Shown one piece after another: positions 20,597 through 29,231 of a DNA stretch of 64,000 nt. The DNA comes from Bog-257 sp963834135 (GTDB lineage: Bacteria > Acidobacteriota > Terriglobia > Terriglobales > Acidobacteriaceae), in NCBI GenBank assembly GCA_963834135.1, contig CAWIAN010000012.1, positions 1 through 64,000 on the forward strand, read 5' to 3'. The position numbers and the translations under genes are program-made. The notes under the pieces were generated by a model that made no database searches, had not been told where the DNA came from, and was given only the letters and a program-made list of their open reading frames with translations. Positions within the stretch are counted from its first letter, which is position 1; each line of letters starts with the position of its first letter.

Positions 20597-22902
20597 AGCG
20601 GATAATCCACGTGCAGCAGCATGGAATAACGCGAGTACTTGGGAGGCGTCGATCCGTCATACTGCCGCAAATAATAGCCCTGCACACGCGAAAGCCGCGG
20701 CAGAACAAAGGTTTCTGTCGTGAAGCGTCCGGCAAGATTACCGCTGTCGGACGGCCCCCATCCGCCGTCGGAGCGGCGCACCTCAATGCCTCCCCCGGCA
20801 GGTGGTGCAACGCCGGCGTCCACCGTGATCTCGGTCGCGATGACATCGGTGATTTGCGCTGTAGTTAGCGACGCGATGTAAAGCGAAGAGGACGGCACGT
20901 TGACGTCGAAAATGTTCGGCACCGGCGTCGGCAGCGTGATGTCGCTGAACTCTAATGCCAATGGCGCAGCGGCATCGTTGGCGAACTTGATTTTGTATTG
21001 CGACAGGTCGTCGCACAGCGACATCACCTGCAACTCCACTTCGCGAACGATCGCGCTGAATACCGCCCCACGCGATGGAGCCGACACTTGCACAGCATTC
21101 CCCGGAATCACGTCTGTGGAAAGCGAGTCGCTCGTCGCCAGGTACTCTCCCAGCCACGCGGCCTGCACCGAGTCATCCAAAATCGCCGAGGCGGCGTTTT
21201 CGCAGTCGACCGACGTAGGCGCGAGCGGCGCCTTCAGATGTCGCACGTAGGTTCGCCGCCCTGCATCGCCCCCCTTCGCATGTTGCGCGATGCTGCTCGT
21301 GTCCTGTACCCGCGCCATCGCCCGAGCGCTGCTGCGATACGCCACCACCACTTGTTCGTTCAGCTGCGGCGGATAAGGCGGATAGAACTCCAGCACGCCC
21401 GTCGTGCCCAGATAACACTCTCCGCCGTCCGCCAGTGCACCATTCAGGCGCGTGCGGAATTGCCCGCCCGGAACCATGCTGCGGATCTCCGCATCCGCGA
21501 TGTGCTGCAGTCGCGTGAACGACACGCTCGCGTAAAAAGCAGCCCCGGTGATGGGCGCATAGGTCGCAAAACTCGGCGAATTCGTCAGCACGCCGTCATA
21601 CAGAATCGTGGCCGGAGCCGCCATGGTTCCGGGGTTTGTCGGATCGACATCGTGCACCGTCAGCACCACGCGCAGCGGCGCCGCGACGGCGTCGCCACCC
21701 CGCCCACTGCCCGCCGGATGCGTCGACGACAGGTACGTTGTGTGGACGCGATGCGCTTCGCTGCAAATCAACTGCGTCGCCAACGCATAGCGATGACCCG
21801 GATTCGTGGTCAGAACCGGCCCCGTCGCGTTGCCGTTGACGATTGCCTGAATCCCGCAATTGCTGCCCGAAGGCCAGATGTAAAGCCCTGCTACACAATT
21901 CGCCGGGAGGACGCTTCCGTTGTACAGGCCTCCCACAATGCCAGACGAGGCTCCCGAGAAGCTGAACTGCCCGTGCTGCAGCATCACACCCGCCGCCAGC
22001 TCTACCTGTTCCACAAAGCTGATCGTCGCCGGACCGCCGTTCAACTGCAACTGGCCTCCGCTCAGCGACACCGCATGATTCGGATCGCTGACGCTCCACA
22101 GCGTCGGCGTTAGCTGTGTCTCGCTATAGTCTTCTTCGACAATCGTGGTCGTCGTTTTGCCGAACGGTGGCTTCGAAAGATAGAACGCCAGCGTCGTTCC
22201 ACTCCCCAGGAAGTAGTCCCGCACATAGGTCACCGGTTCCAGCTCACCTACTACGGTTACATCGTTGTGCAATGTGTCGGGCTGTTGCAGCGTGAGTCCG
22301 GTCGGGATGAAGTCCGGATCTTGCTCGCTGATGGTAAAGCTCTGCTGCCCGATCGGCTGTAAAGAGAGCTTTCCGTCATAGGCACGGTAAGTCGCCCGCG
22401 CCATCGTCGACAGCTCCTGTGCATGGCTGGTCCAGCTCTTTTGCGAAACAATGGTGTACTGATAGATCGAGCTGACGTCTTGTACGCCAGATTCATCCAG
22501 GCCGCCGGGCAGGACATCATTAGTCAGTGTCTTGAGCGCGTCTCCTGCGGTTCGAGTTGCAAACGGGGTACGCACCGGCTGAACATTGTGATCGAGCAGG
22601 CACGAATCATCGACCGCGTGCAGCACGTAGCGCCAGGCAGGCATCTGGCCCTGCCCCAGAAACTCTTGCTCTGGTGCCACATTGAGGTACCCCGTGAAGA
22701 GTTTGACGCTGTCCCCACGTTGTAGGACCGTCCGTGCTCCCGCAACGGGGGGATGGAAGCTCGCGTCGGCAAAGATGAGTGACACCGTCATCGCTGCAGG
22801 CGCGTTCAGCTTGCGCAAAACCACCGGAGGATGGTCGGAATCGAGCCAGGCCGTATAGTCCAGAAGCCCCAGGCCGTCATTGTTATCGATTAGAAGATTC
22901 AT
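20593..22902 (-). CDS. Large phage-type tail or baseplate protein
   Basis: 769 residues. The N-terminal third (MNLLIDNNDGLGLLDYTAWL, then a domain ending near 'DVTVVGELEPVTYV') resembles tail-hub proteins of siphophage type. A middle jelly-roll-like, Gly/Ser-rich region (about 270-480) could be a lectin or carbohydrate-binding domain. The C-terminal region (500-769) is again hub-like and ends with a beta-rich tail. No signal peptide. Identification as a tail or baseplate component rests mainly on position after the tail tube-like gene and on size. Stop overlaps the next start (ATGA). Confidence 0.5.
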   Translation of the reverse strand: MNLLIDNNDGLGLLDYTAWLDSDHPPVVLRKLNAPAAMTVSLIFADASFHPPVAGARTVLQRGDSVKLFTGYLNVAPEQEFLGQGQMPAWRYVLHAVDDSCLLDHNVQPVRTPFATRTAGDALKTLTNDVLPGGLDESGVQDVSSIYQYTIVSQKSWTSHAQELSTMARATYRAYDGKLSLQPIGQQSFTISEQDPDFIPTGLTLQQPDTLHNDVTVVGELEPVTYVRDYFLGSGTTLAFYLSKPPFGKTTTTIVEEDYSETQLTPTLWSVSDPNHAVSLSGGQLQLNGGPATISFVEQVELAAGVMLQHGQFSFSGASSGIVGGLYNGSVLPANCVAGLYIWPSGSNCGIQAIVNGNATGPVLTTNPGHRYALATQLICSEAHRVHTTYLSSTHPAGSGRGGDAVAAPLRVVLTVHDVDPTNPGTMAAPATILYDGVLTNSPSFATYAPITGAAFYASVSFTRLQHIADAEIRSMVPGGQFRTRLNGALADGGECYLGTTGVLEFYPPYPPQLNEQVVVAYRSSARAMARVQDTSSIAQHAKGGDAGRRTYVRHLKAPLAPTSVDCENAASAILDDSVQAAWLGEYLATSDSLSTDVIPGNAVQVSAPSRGAVFSAIVREVELQVMSLCDDLSQYKIKFANDAAAPLALEFSDITLPTPVPNIFDVNVPSSSLYIASLTTAQITDVIATEITVDAGVAPPAGGGIEVRRSDGGWGPSDSGNLAGRFTTETFVLPRLSRVQGYYLRQYDGSTPPKYSRYSMLLHVDYPL

Positions 22903-22911
22903 CGTGACCCC

Positions 22912-23889
22912 TTACACAGCCGCATTGGGCGCCGGCAGGTAGCTGCGATAGCACAGCACTGTCTCGTTGTCGTTAAGGTCCGTTGTCGGCAGGGCCCGCA
23001 GATTGACGTGCAGCCGGTGACTAAAGAGCGGGGCGGCAAGCTCCTGGCGAGTCTCCGATGCTCCCGTCGCCGGCTGCAGCCGCGGATAGTAAAAGCAGCA
23101 CTGCCCGCCACTGTCCGGCGCGACGATGAACAGGCCCGACCACTCCTGGAAGAAGCTGCTGCCCTCGCGGTCCAGAAATGCGACCACCTTCTGCACGCTC
23201 ATGGCGGTTGTCGGGACGGCGATCAGGGGCTCAGCAAGCAGCAACGACGACGCGGTCTTGCCGCAGATGCGCGACACATTGAATGTGATACGTCGCACCA
23301 GGTCGAGATAACTGCCACCTGCGAGCACCGCCGAGAGATAAGTTCCGGGTGCTCCCGAGCCGAGATATCCCGTCTCGCCGTTGTAATCGACATCAACCGC
23401 AATCACATCTCCCACGTTGTAGCAGGCGAGTTGGTCGGCGGTGAGTACAATCGCCGTGGGTGTGGAACCCGTCTGCACCGGCGATCCGGGGAGGGCCATT
23501 GCTCCCGAAGGAGCCGGCAACTTTCCCGGCTCCTCCGCCAGCACGTTCATCTGCTGCGTCCCGCCCGAAAGCGCAAGCTGCACCTTCCCCCACGAGAGCA
23601 GGTCGAACTCCACCCTTGCCTCGGGCTGCGCCCGGTACTGGGTCGTAAGGTTCGCCGCCGGCCCTGCGCGCAACGCGTCGTACTTCGTGGCTGAGCTGCG
23701 TTGGAAGTTTTCCACCCATCCCAGGTCAAGCCATGGCCATGCAGGGGAGTCGAGATTGAAGCCGCTGGGCGAAGCGGGATCGAACGCCTGGATGATCCCG
23801 GCCGCGCGATTCACCGGCGCGGCATAAGCGCGCACCACACGTGACGCCGGCGCCATCTGCGAGCGTTTTGCATAAGGATTTGTGCTCAT
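22912..23889 (-). CDS. Phage-type structural protein, possible tail tube
   Basis: 325 residues, no signal peptide. A Trp-rich N-terminal part ('DSPAWPWLDLGWVENF') is followed by an all-beta body with 'DVIAVDVDYNGETGYLG' and a C-terminal strand region 'LHVNLRALPTTDLNDNETV'. The start overlaps the previous stop by four bases (ATGA), and nine bases separate its stop from the tail/baseplate gene. Position between the tail-completion-like gene and the baseplate-like gene suggests a tail tube or major tail protein. Confidence 0.5.
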   Translation of the reverse strand: MSTNPYAKRSQMAPASRVVRAYAAPVNRAAGIIQAFDPASPSGFNLDSPAWPWLDLGWVENFQRSSATKYDALRAGPAANLTTQYRAQPEARVEFDLLSWGKVQLALSGGTQQMNVLAEEPGKLPAPSGAMALPGSPVQTGSTPTAIVLTADQLACYNVGDVIAVDVDYNGETGYLGSGAPGTYLSAVLAGGSYLDLVRRITFNVSRICGKTASSLLLAEPLIAVPTTAMSVQKVVAFLDREGSSFFQEWSGLFIVAPDSGGQCCFYYPRLQPATGASETRQELAAPLFSHRLHVNLRALPTTDLNDNETVLCYRSYLPAPNAAV

Positions 23890-24377
23890 GACTGATTCAC
23901 CTCGGGATAAAAGAACACGGTGATCGTGATCTCACGTCCCACATAGGGTGGCGTGCTTTTGGCGGCGTTCAGCAGCGGCTGCGTCCAGAAGATCGTCGAA
24001 CCCATAGCGACCGGAGACCCGCTGCTGTAGTCGTTCTTCGGAGTCTGAGGCGGCGAACACATGGCCAGCAGGTCGCTGTCCAACGCGGCCAGGTCGCGTC
24101 CTCGGTCGAGGCTGCCGTTCTGGATCGAACCTTTCGTGCAGTACGAAACCGTGCACTCCATGGTCATCAGGTTCGCCGGCGAGATGCTTGCCGGCCGCGC
24201 ATTTCCCCAATGCAGATAAAAGGTGTCGCAGAGCAGCGGCGCCCCGCTGGGCGGCTCGTTTTCGATTACCGCGATCGCCGGCCGCGTCGCTCCGTCCAGC
24301 GTGACCGTGCGGTTCGGGTCGATCGCCACCAAACGGTCGCGCAGGGCGACATAGAAACTGTCCTTAGTCGGTTGCAT
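23886..24377 (-). CDS. Phage-type tail-terminator-like protein
   Basis: 163 residues. The N-terminus 'DSFYVALRDRLVAIDPNRTV' and the later 'VGREITITVFFYPEV' give the alpha-beta pattern of minor tail or terminator proteins. It comes two genes after the head connector in transcription order, the usual place of a tail-completion gene. Assignment is from position and size; no diagnostic motif. Confidence 0.45.
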   Translation of the reverse strand: MQPTKDSFYVALRDRLVAIDPNRTVTLDGATRPAIAVIENEPPSGAPLLCDTFYLHWGNARPASISPANLMTMECTVSYCTKGSIQNGSLDRGRDLAALDSDLLAMCSPPQTPKNDYSSGSPVAMGSTIFWTQPLLNAAKSTPPYVGREITITVFFYPEVNQS

Positions 24378-24386
24378 GATTGTGTC

Positions 24387-24806
24387 CTACTCTGTGGCAG
24401 TTAAGTGATAGAGGCATTCCTTGCCGTTGAACTCGTCCACCGCGACCTTCGCGATTCGCATTACGCCGCCGTATTGCAGAACGCCTTGCATACTTAAAAG
24501 CCATGCGGAAACGTCATCAATGCCGTAGCTCTTGGCGATTGCCCGCAGTGAAGTTGCGCTAACGATCACTTCGATCCGCCGCCTGCCATCGGCCTCGGCA
24601 TCGAGCGACTTGATCACGGCGGGAGAAAGCTGCATGTCTTCCGCCGTCGGAGCTTCCAGTCCCAGCTGGCTGCCCGTGTCGCCGGTCGACGGATCGGCCA
24701 GGCGCAGTGTCACCTGCGTGCCGCCCAGCGTTCGCAGCAGTGCATCGGCAAATCGCACGATGGCGCAGCCGTGGCCGGGGATTATTCCGAGCTGTTGATC
24801 CGACAT
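24387..24806 (-). CDS. Phage-type head-tail region protein
   Basis: 139 residues from ATG 24806. The stop of the upstream connector gene ends one base before this ATG (TGA-A-ATG), so the two are coupled. Contains 'GHGCAIVRFADALLRTLGG' and a helix-rich middle ('SYGIDDVSAWLLSMQGVL'). No family is recognised. Likely a head-closure or adaptor protein by position. Confidence 0.5.
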   Translation of the reverse strand: MSDQQLGIIPGHGCAIVRFADALLRTLGGTQVTLRLADPSTGDTGSQLGLEAPTAEDMQLSPAVIKSLDAEADGRRRIEVIVSATSLRAIAKSYGIDDVSAWLLSMQGVLQYGGVMRIAKVAVDEFNGKECLYHLTATE

Positions 24807-24807
24807 T

Positions 24808-25437
24808 TCAAGCCACCTTCTGTGCCACGTACGGCGCCAGTAACTCACGCACGGTTGAATCGAGGAGAGTGTCGGCGAAATAAGCGAAGTGCATCGCGTT
24901 CAGCGTGCCCTCCCGTACATTCAACGCCGGCATGGCCTGTGCGTTGCGCACCAGTTGCGCGCACGCGAACTTCACCGGATCGGGAACCTGGTCGAAGCCG
25001 CCCGTGTAAGTCAATTCCATTTCATCGAAGTACATTCCCAGCGGGTTGGGCAGCCAGCTCACTTCGCCCGTGTCGGCGAAGAAGTCGAACGAACTCACAT
25101 CCAGGTCGATCCAGGTTCCGGGCAGCCCGAACATCATGGAGAACTCTGACACCAGCTCCCACAATGCGGGATCTTCGCCTCGCCGCGGAACTCCGTAGCG
25201 AGCCCTCCCGGAAATCAGCGGTGTGGTGCCTCCCTGCGGAGTCGCCAAGGGCAGAAATGTCAACCGCATAACATTGCGGCCGGGAATGAGGCGTGCGCGC
25301 TCCGTGAATTGCGACGTCCACAGCATCGGGCGATTGCAGTGCGCATTGATGACGGTGGAAGCTGCGGAAACCCAGGACTCTGGCGTCTCCGGCTCCAGTC
25401 CATAGCTTTCGTATTCTGAGTTAAGAAGGTAGTTCAT
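24808..25437 (-). CDS. Phage-type head-tail connector
   Basis: 209 residues. The N-terminal helix region 'PESWVSAASTVINAHCNRP' and the helical C-terminus ('DPVKFACAQLVRNAQAMPAL', 'LLDSTVRELLAPYVAQKVA') flank a beta domain, matching the layout of gp6-like connector or DNA-packaging adaptor proteins. It follows the major capsid gene after a 168-base gap that holds no gene. Confidence 0.6.
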   Translation of the reverse strand: MNYLLNSEYESYGLEPETPESWVSAASTVINAHCNRPMLWTSQFTERARLIPGRNVMRLTFLPLATPQGGTTPLISGRARYGVPRRGEDPALWELVSEFSMMFGLPGTWIDLDVSSFDFFADTGEVSWLPNPLGMYFDEMELTYTGGFDQVPDPVKFACAQLVRNAQAMPALNVREGTLNAMHFAYFADTLLDSTVRELLAPYVAQKVA

Positions 25438-25605
25438 CCGAATTCCTGTCGTGCCGCTCTGAGCGGTAGAAAAACAGGCGGCGGACCTCGTATCACAAGA
25501 GTGCGTGCCTATTGCGCGCCACCTCCTGCCCTACGGATCCGCCACCTTTACGAGGGAACGTGTCCCTCAAGTCGTGCCCATGGTGAATGATCGACTCGCC
25601 GGTGG

Positions 25606-26577
25606 CTACCGGTCGACGATCACCTTGTAATGCGCGTATGTGGAGCCTTTAACCACCACGCCGCCGAACTTCACGACCACCATCTGCGACGCCAGAGAAC
25701 TCGGCGTACCCAGCTGGAAGACGCGCGGATTCGGGTTGGTGAGCCAGTGATACTCGATCATGTCTTCACTCACGATGTAGCACGGCAACTGCGCCGAGCC
25801 GCTGCCCGGAACGCCCGTGTAACCCAGCGACCATTCCGGAATCAACGGAAGATCGCCCGCCTGCGTGGAGAGCGTCTTCACCTTGAATCCGGCGCTAACT
25901 TCCGTGGTAGAAAGCACGACGTTGAAATCGGCTTTCATTTCGCGGTCAATCAGGTCGAGCAGCACCGGGTTCGCGTAAATCGCAGTGGGACGCACTTCGT
26001 AGTTGGTGTTCGACACCATCTGCGCCACCGTCGACTTCAGGCCGTCGACGATGCTCTGCGTGGTGGTGATGGTCGCGACATTGCCGCCATCGTTGATCTG
26101 GCCACACACGCCGTAGTACTGCGGCGTTGTGGGATTCGACAGCGAAGTGTCATTTCCATTCCACAGCGAGACGTCGTGCGTGCGCAGCAGACCTTCGACC
26201 GAGTCGGCCAGGTCCTTCGCCTGAAGGTACGCGAACTGGCTCTGCTGAGCGCCGACTTCCAGATCGAAAACGTTGTAGTTGATCTGCGAGACCAGGCACT
26301 TGAGCGGAACGCTGCGTTCCACGCGCGTGGGCGTGACCAGCGTAGGCACGATGTTGCGGGGATCGACGAAACCATTGGCCGCGGTAGGAGAAGGGATACC
26401 AGTCTCCTCGAAGAACCGCGACGGATGGCCGGTTGCGGGCATTTGCTTGATGCGCTGGCCGAACGGTCCGCGCCGGCGCACGATGTCGGTGATCTCGGTC
26501 TGGTAACGATCGACCTCGATCGCGCCCGGCCCCATGTAATCAGCGGCAGCCTGCAGGTTAACGAATTGTGCTTTCAT
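25606..26577 (-). CDS. Major capsid protein, HK97-like
   Basis: 323 residues, no signal peptide, preceded by GAAAGGA. It starts MKAQFVNLQAAADYMGPGAI and carries the A-domain and P-domain layout of phage capsid proteins: a long spine-helix region ('QFAYLQAKDLADSVEGLL'), 'TNYEVRPTAIYANPVLLDLI', and a closing strand region 'MVVVKFGGVVVKGSTYAHYK'. The neighbours (scaffold-like gene upstream, connector downstream) support this. No long N-terminal propeptide is present, so a separate scaffold is expected. Confidence 0.8.
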   Translation of the reverse strand: MKAQFVNLQAAADYMGPGAIEVDRYQTEITDIVRRRGPFGQRIKQMPATGHPSRFFEETGIPSPTAANGFVDPRNIVPTLVTPTRVERSVPLKCLVSQINYNVFDLEVGAQQSQFAYLQAKDLADSVEGLLRTHDVSLWNGNDTSLSNPTTPQYYGVCGQINDGGNVATITTTQSIVDGLKSTVAQMVSNTNYEVRPTAIYANPVLLDLIDREMKADFNVVLSTTEVSAGFKVKTLSTQAGDLPLIPEWSLGYTGVPGSGSAQLPCYIVSEDMIEYHWLTNPNPRVFQLGTPSSLASQMVVVKFGGVVVKGSTYAHYKVIVDR

Positions 26578-26598
26578 GATGTCCTTTCGAAAGGAAAT

Positions 26599-26617
26599 GG
26601 CGGCCTTATGGGCCGCC
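26599..26617 (-). promoter_or_regulatory. Hairpin between scaffold-like and capsid genes
   Basis: Perfect 7-bp inverted repeat GGCGGCC, loop TTATG, GGCCGCC in the 70-base gap before the capsid gene. On the minus strand it is followed by atttcctttcg, too poor in T for a strong terminator. It may stabilise the downstream mRNA or act as a partial terminator to set capsid level. Confidence 0.45.
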
Positions 26618-26647
26618 GGAGTTAAGAACGGAATGTTTGCTGGCGCG

Positions 26648-27076
26648 CTAGACGAGAATCCCGGCGCGGGCGAGTTCGGCTTTAACCGCGATACGCTGCT
26701 CGATGCTGAGACCGGCCAGAGCCTTCTCGACGATCGGCGTCTCGATCAGCGCATCGCCCTCGACGCCCTCTTTGGCGAGCAGAGCGCTCACGATCGGCGA
26801 CAGCGTCTTACGGCGCGCCGTTGCGCTCTGTGCTTTGAGGTCGTGATTTGCCTTCTCCAACTCGGCCACCTTCGCCTGCAGTCCTCCGGCGGCCTGAGAG
26901 CTTGCCTGCAGTTCGCCATCATCGACCGCTGCGATGATGCGGTCGATCTTGGCGTGCAGCGACGTGAACTGCCCGTCCAGATTGGATAGCGCTTCGGCCA
27001 GCGACTGCGTGGCCTGCGCCAGCCGGTCGGTGATGCCCGGCGTGTCGGCAGTATTCGTAGTAGTTTCTTGATCCAT
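26648..27076 (-). CDS. Scaffold-like coiled-coil protein
   Basis: 142 residues, acidic N-terminus, then a long helical region (about 15-80: 'RLAQATQSLAEALSNLDGQF', 'LQAKVAELEKANHDLKAQ') and a C-terminal helical domain with 'SPIVSALLAKEGVEGDALIE'. Its position immediately before the capsid gene, high charge and coiled-coil content fit a capsid scaffold. No catalytic motif. Confidence 0.6.
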   Translation of the reverse strand: MDQETTTNTADTPGITDRLAQATQSLAEALSNLDGQFTSLHAKIDRIIAAVDDGELQASSQAAGGLQAKVAELEKANHDLKAQSATARRKTLSPIVSALLAKEGVEGDALIETPIVEKALAGLSIEQRIAVKAELARAGILV

Positions 27077-27117
27077 GTTGTCTCCTCTTACGTAGTGGGG
27101 GTTCCGCTCGCTAGTCG

Positions 27118-27705
27118 CTAACTAGTGGCTAATGAAATCCAGGTCTGCGGATACGCCGCTTTATCGCGACGCAGCACCGCTGCTCCGGTGAATGTGAAGT
27201 CCGTGACCGCCCAGATCGAGGCCTCCTGGTTGGGTACGGTGATGTTGGCGATCTCGTACGACATCCCCAAGGTACTGTTGGGCTGTCCGCGCATCTCCGC
27301 GACCACGTCGGGAAAATCATGCGCAAACAAATACCCTCCAACCGTAATCTGACCGGTTGAGTTGGATGTCTTACTCTGTGGCATAGCTACGATGTTGGCT
27401 TCGGTGATGATTCCGATCTTCCGCCGGGCGTCGTGACCGGCCAGCGACGGCGTGTAATCAACCGCCATGCCCAAAAGGGAGGGCAGGGCTTCCTCGGCCG
27501 CCGTGCGGGTCAGCATCACGCGATGTCCACGGGCGCCGCTCGGCGACCGCTGCGAGGCGATCCCCACCAGGGTGAGAACGCCGCGAAAAGGCAGGCGATT
27601 CGGATGCCCGTCGACCTCTGGCATGGCAACGGCCATGGCTTCTAGTTGCAGATCCATAATTTCCTCGTTGGCAGTCAGGAATTGCAGCTTCGTGCACAAT
27701 GTCAT
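27118..27705 (-). CDS. Prohead maturation protease
   Basis: 195 residues; AGGAG stands five bases before ATG 27705 (an internal ATG at 27657 also has GAGG). Pattern of the prohead (U35/S78-type) proteases: an N-terminal strand 'LPFRGVLTLVGIA', the His motif 'AGHDARRKIGIITEA' (His91), 'GGYLFAHDFPDVVAEM' and the Ser motif 'TLGMSYEIAN' (Ser149). It would cleave the scaffold during capsid maturation. Lies between portal and scaffold as in HK97-like phages. Confidence 0.7.
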   Translation of the reverse strand: MTLCTKLQFLTANEEIMDLQLEAMAVAMPEVDGHPNRLPFRGVLTLVGIASQRSPSGARGHRVMLTRTAAEEALPSLLGMAVDYTPSLAGHDARRKIGIITEANIVAMPQSKTSNSTGQITVGGYLFAHDFPDVVAEMRGQPNSTLGMSYEIANITVPNQEASIWAVTDFTFTGAAVLRRDKAAYPQTWISLATS

Positions 27706-27732
27706 CTGCGCTCCTGATTGCTTTTAGTTGGC

Positions 27733-27785
27733 TGTCATCCTGAGGGGAGACGGCGCTTTGCCGCCGGAGTCGAAGAGCCCCCCTG
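27733..27785. repeat. Interspersed palindromic repeat (catcctgag...gtcgaaga type)
   Basis: Copy of the family described at 12431: catcctgaggggagacgg, cgctttgccgccggagtc and gaagagcccccctgaagg. The inner GGCGcTTTGCCGCC is the palindrome. It lies between portal and protease inside the phage-type block, so the family also entered this region. Confidence 0.65.
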
Positions 27786-27809
27786 AAGGGAAGCTGGTCG
27801 CGCGCCGCC

Positions 27810-29111
27810 CTATTCCATTGGCGGTGTATCTGTCAGCCCGCCCCGCTGGTCTTGCAGAGGCGGCAGACCGCGCATCCGACGTACTTCATTCACCGTCAAC
27901 ACGCCGCACCCAATCAACATCTGCTGGATTTGCGCCTGCTCGAGCTCATTCGGCGCATCGACGTCGGTGAAGACGAACTCCAGATCGTCCCAACCTAGCC
28001 GCTTGGTGATCGCGTCGCGCGTGAGGTGCTCGGCCAACAGTCGCGCCACCGGAACCACAGCAGTCCTAAAAGCGTCGTCATACTGCGTGGTAGCCGTGTT
28101 GCGATTGACGTCGCGCTCCAGCCCAAGAAGCATGGGCGGCAGATCAAAGGCGTCGGCGATGATGCGGATCAGAAATTCCTGCCATTGCAGCCGCAGGTCG
28201 GCATCGGTGCCTCCGGTAAAGTGCAACACCTCGGGCTTGTTCTCGACCGTCAGTATCGGAACTCTGCCGGTACCCTCGATCTCGTCCTGCCACCAGCGAA
28301 TCAGGCGCTCGTGGTGCTGCGGACTGAGGTTCTGTAACCACAGCGCATACTGCACGACTGCATTGCTCGCCAGACGGGACGCAAACCGATGCGCACCCAG
28401 GAACTCATGGATGGTCTCGAAGGCGACTTCGAGCTTTCCCAAGCCAAACGGCGTGTGGGTACGCGCGTTCAGCCGGATGTACGAGAGCTCCTCGTCGGCC
28501 AGCGTAATTTCTTGTCCCACATTGTAGGGTGCGGTGATCTGGACGTAACGGGGAGAAGCAGGATTGCCGTCCCAGTCCGTGCGGATACGGATACTGGCCC
28601 CATCCACAGGCCACAAAGTCAGCGGCCGCCCGTTTTCGCCGCTCAGGTCCAGTTCGATAGCGCCGAAGCCACCCACCAAAATATCTTCCAACACCTGCTC
28701 GATCATCGAGCGGAACGAATCTTCCGGGTTCGGCTGTTCGAAGTTCAGCGTCAGCGCGGCAATTCGCTCAGCAGCGTTTGGCAGATCTTCCAGCGAACGC
28801 CCGTGGCGTGGCTGAATTCGCCATTGCATGCCGGCGATACGGTCTTTAATCGTATTGATAGCCTTGCGCGCAATTGGCATTTCGGCAAAGCGGCGCAAGT
28901 TCGCCGGTGTTGGTTTGGGCATCACTCCGGCACGCGCCAGCGTGGGTGCTCCCGGAGCGAGGATGGAGGGCAGCGGCACCGTTCTGCGCGTCGATTCGGC
29001 GCTCGAGGAAGACAGCGCGGCAGGAGACCGGCGAGCCGGCCAGGGCAGCTTGAGAAACGACGGTCCAGCAACGCGGCGCAGTGCGCCACGCAGAGAGTTC
29101 AGCGTGTTCAT
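27810..29111 (-). CDS. Phage portal protein
   Basis: 433 residues. After a Ser/Pro-rich N-terminal 75 residues comes the portal core: 'EMPIARKAINTIKDRIAGM', 'QVLEDILVGGFGAIELDLS', 'HRFASRLASNAVVQYALWL', the helix 'DLRLQWQEFLIRIIADAFDL' followed by PPMLLGL, and 'RNTATTQYDDAFRTAVVP'. These match HK97 gp3-type portal proteins, the DNA gate at the capsid vertex. Terminase lies upstream, but the HipA-like/DUF3037 pair is inserted between the two. Confidence 0.85.
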   Translation of the reverse strand: MNTLNSLRGALRRVAGPSFLKLPWPARRSPAALSSSSAESTRRTVPLPSILAPGAPTLARAGVMPKPTPANLRRFAEMPIARKAINTIKDRIAGMQWRIQPRHGRSLEDLPNAAERIAALTLNFEQPNPEDSFRSMIEQVLEDILVGGFGAIELDLSGENGRPLTLWPVDGASIRIRTDWDGNPASPRYVQITAPYNVGQEITLADEELSYIRLNARTHTPFGLGKLEVAFETIHEFLGAHRFASRLASNAVVQYALWLQNLSPQHHERLIRWWQDEIEGTGRVPILTVENKPEVLHFTGGTDADLRLQWQEFLIRIIADAFDLPPMLLGLERDVNRNTATTQYDDAFRTAVVPVARLLAEHLTRDAITKRLGWDDLEFVFTDVDAPNELEQAQIQQMLIGCGVLTVNEVRRMRGLPPLQDQRGGLTDTPPME

Positions 29112-29180
29112 GTGTTTTCTCGGATACAGCGGTTAGTAGATGGTGAATGGTAGATAGCGCCGGAAGTTCCAGACGCCGTC

Positions 29181-29208
29181 AAAAACAAAAGGCGCTCGCG
29201 GGAGCGCC
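29181..29208 (-). terminator. Intrinsic terminator after the DUF3037 gene
   Basis: Perfect 7-bp stem GGCGCTC / GAGCGCC (29191-29208) with loop GCGG, followed on the minus strand by ttttgttttt. It lies 24 bases after the DUF3037 stop and before the portal gene, so it would separate the kinase module from the capsid genes. Confidence 0.85.
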
Positions 29209-29231
29209 ATTAATTCATAAAAGCGAATTCC

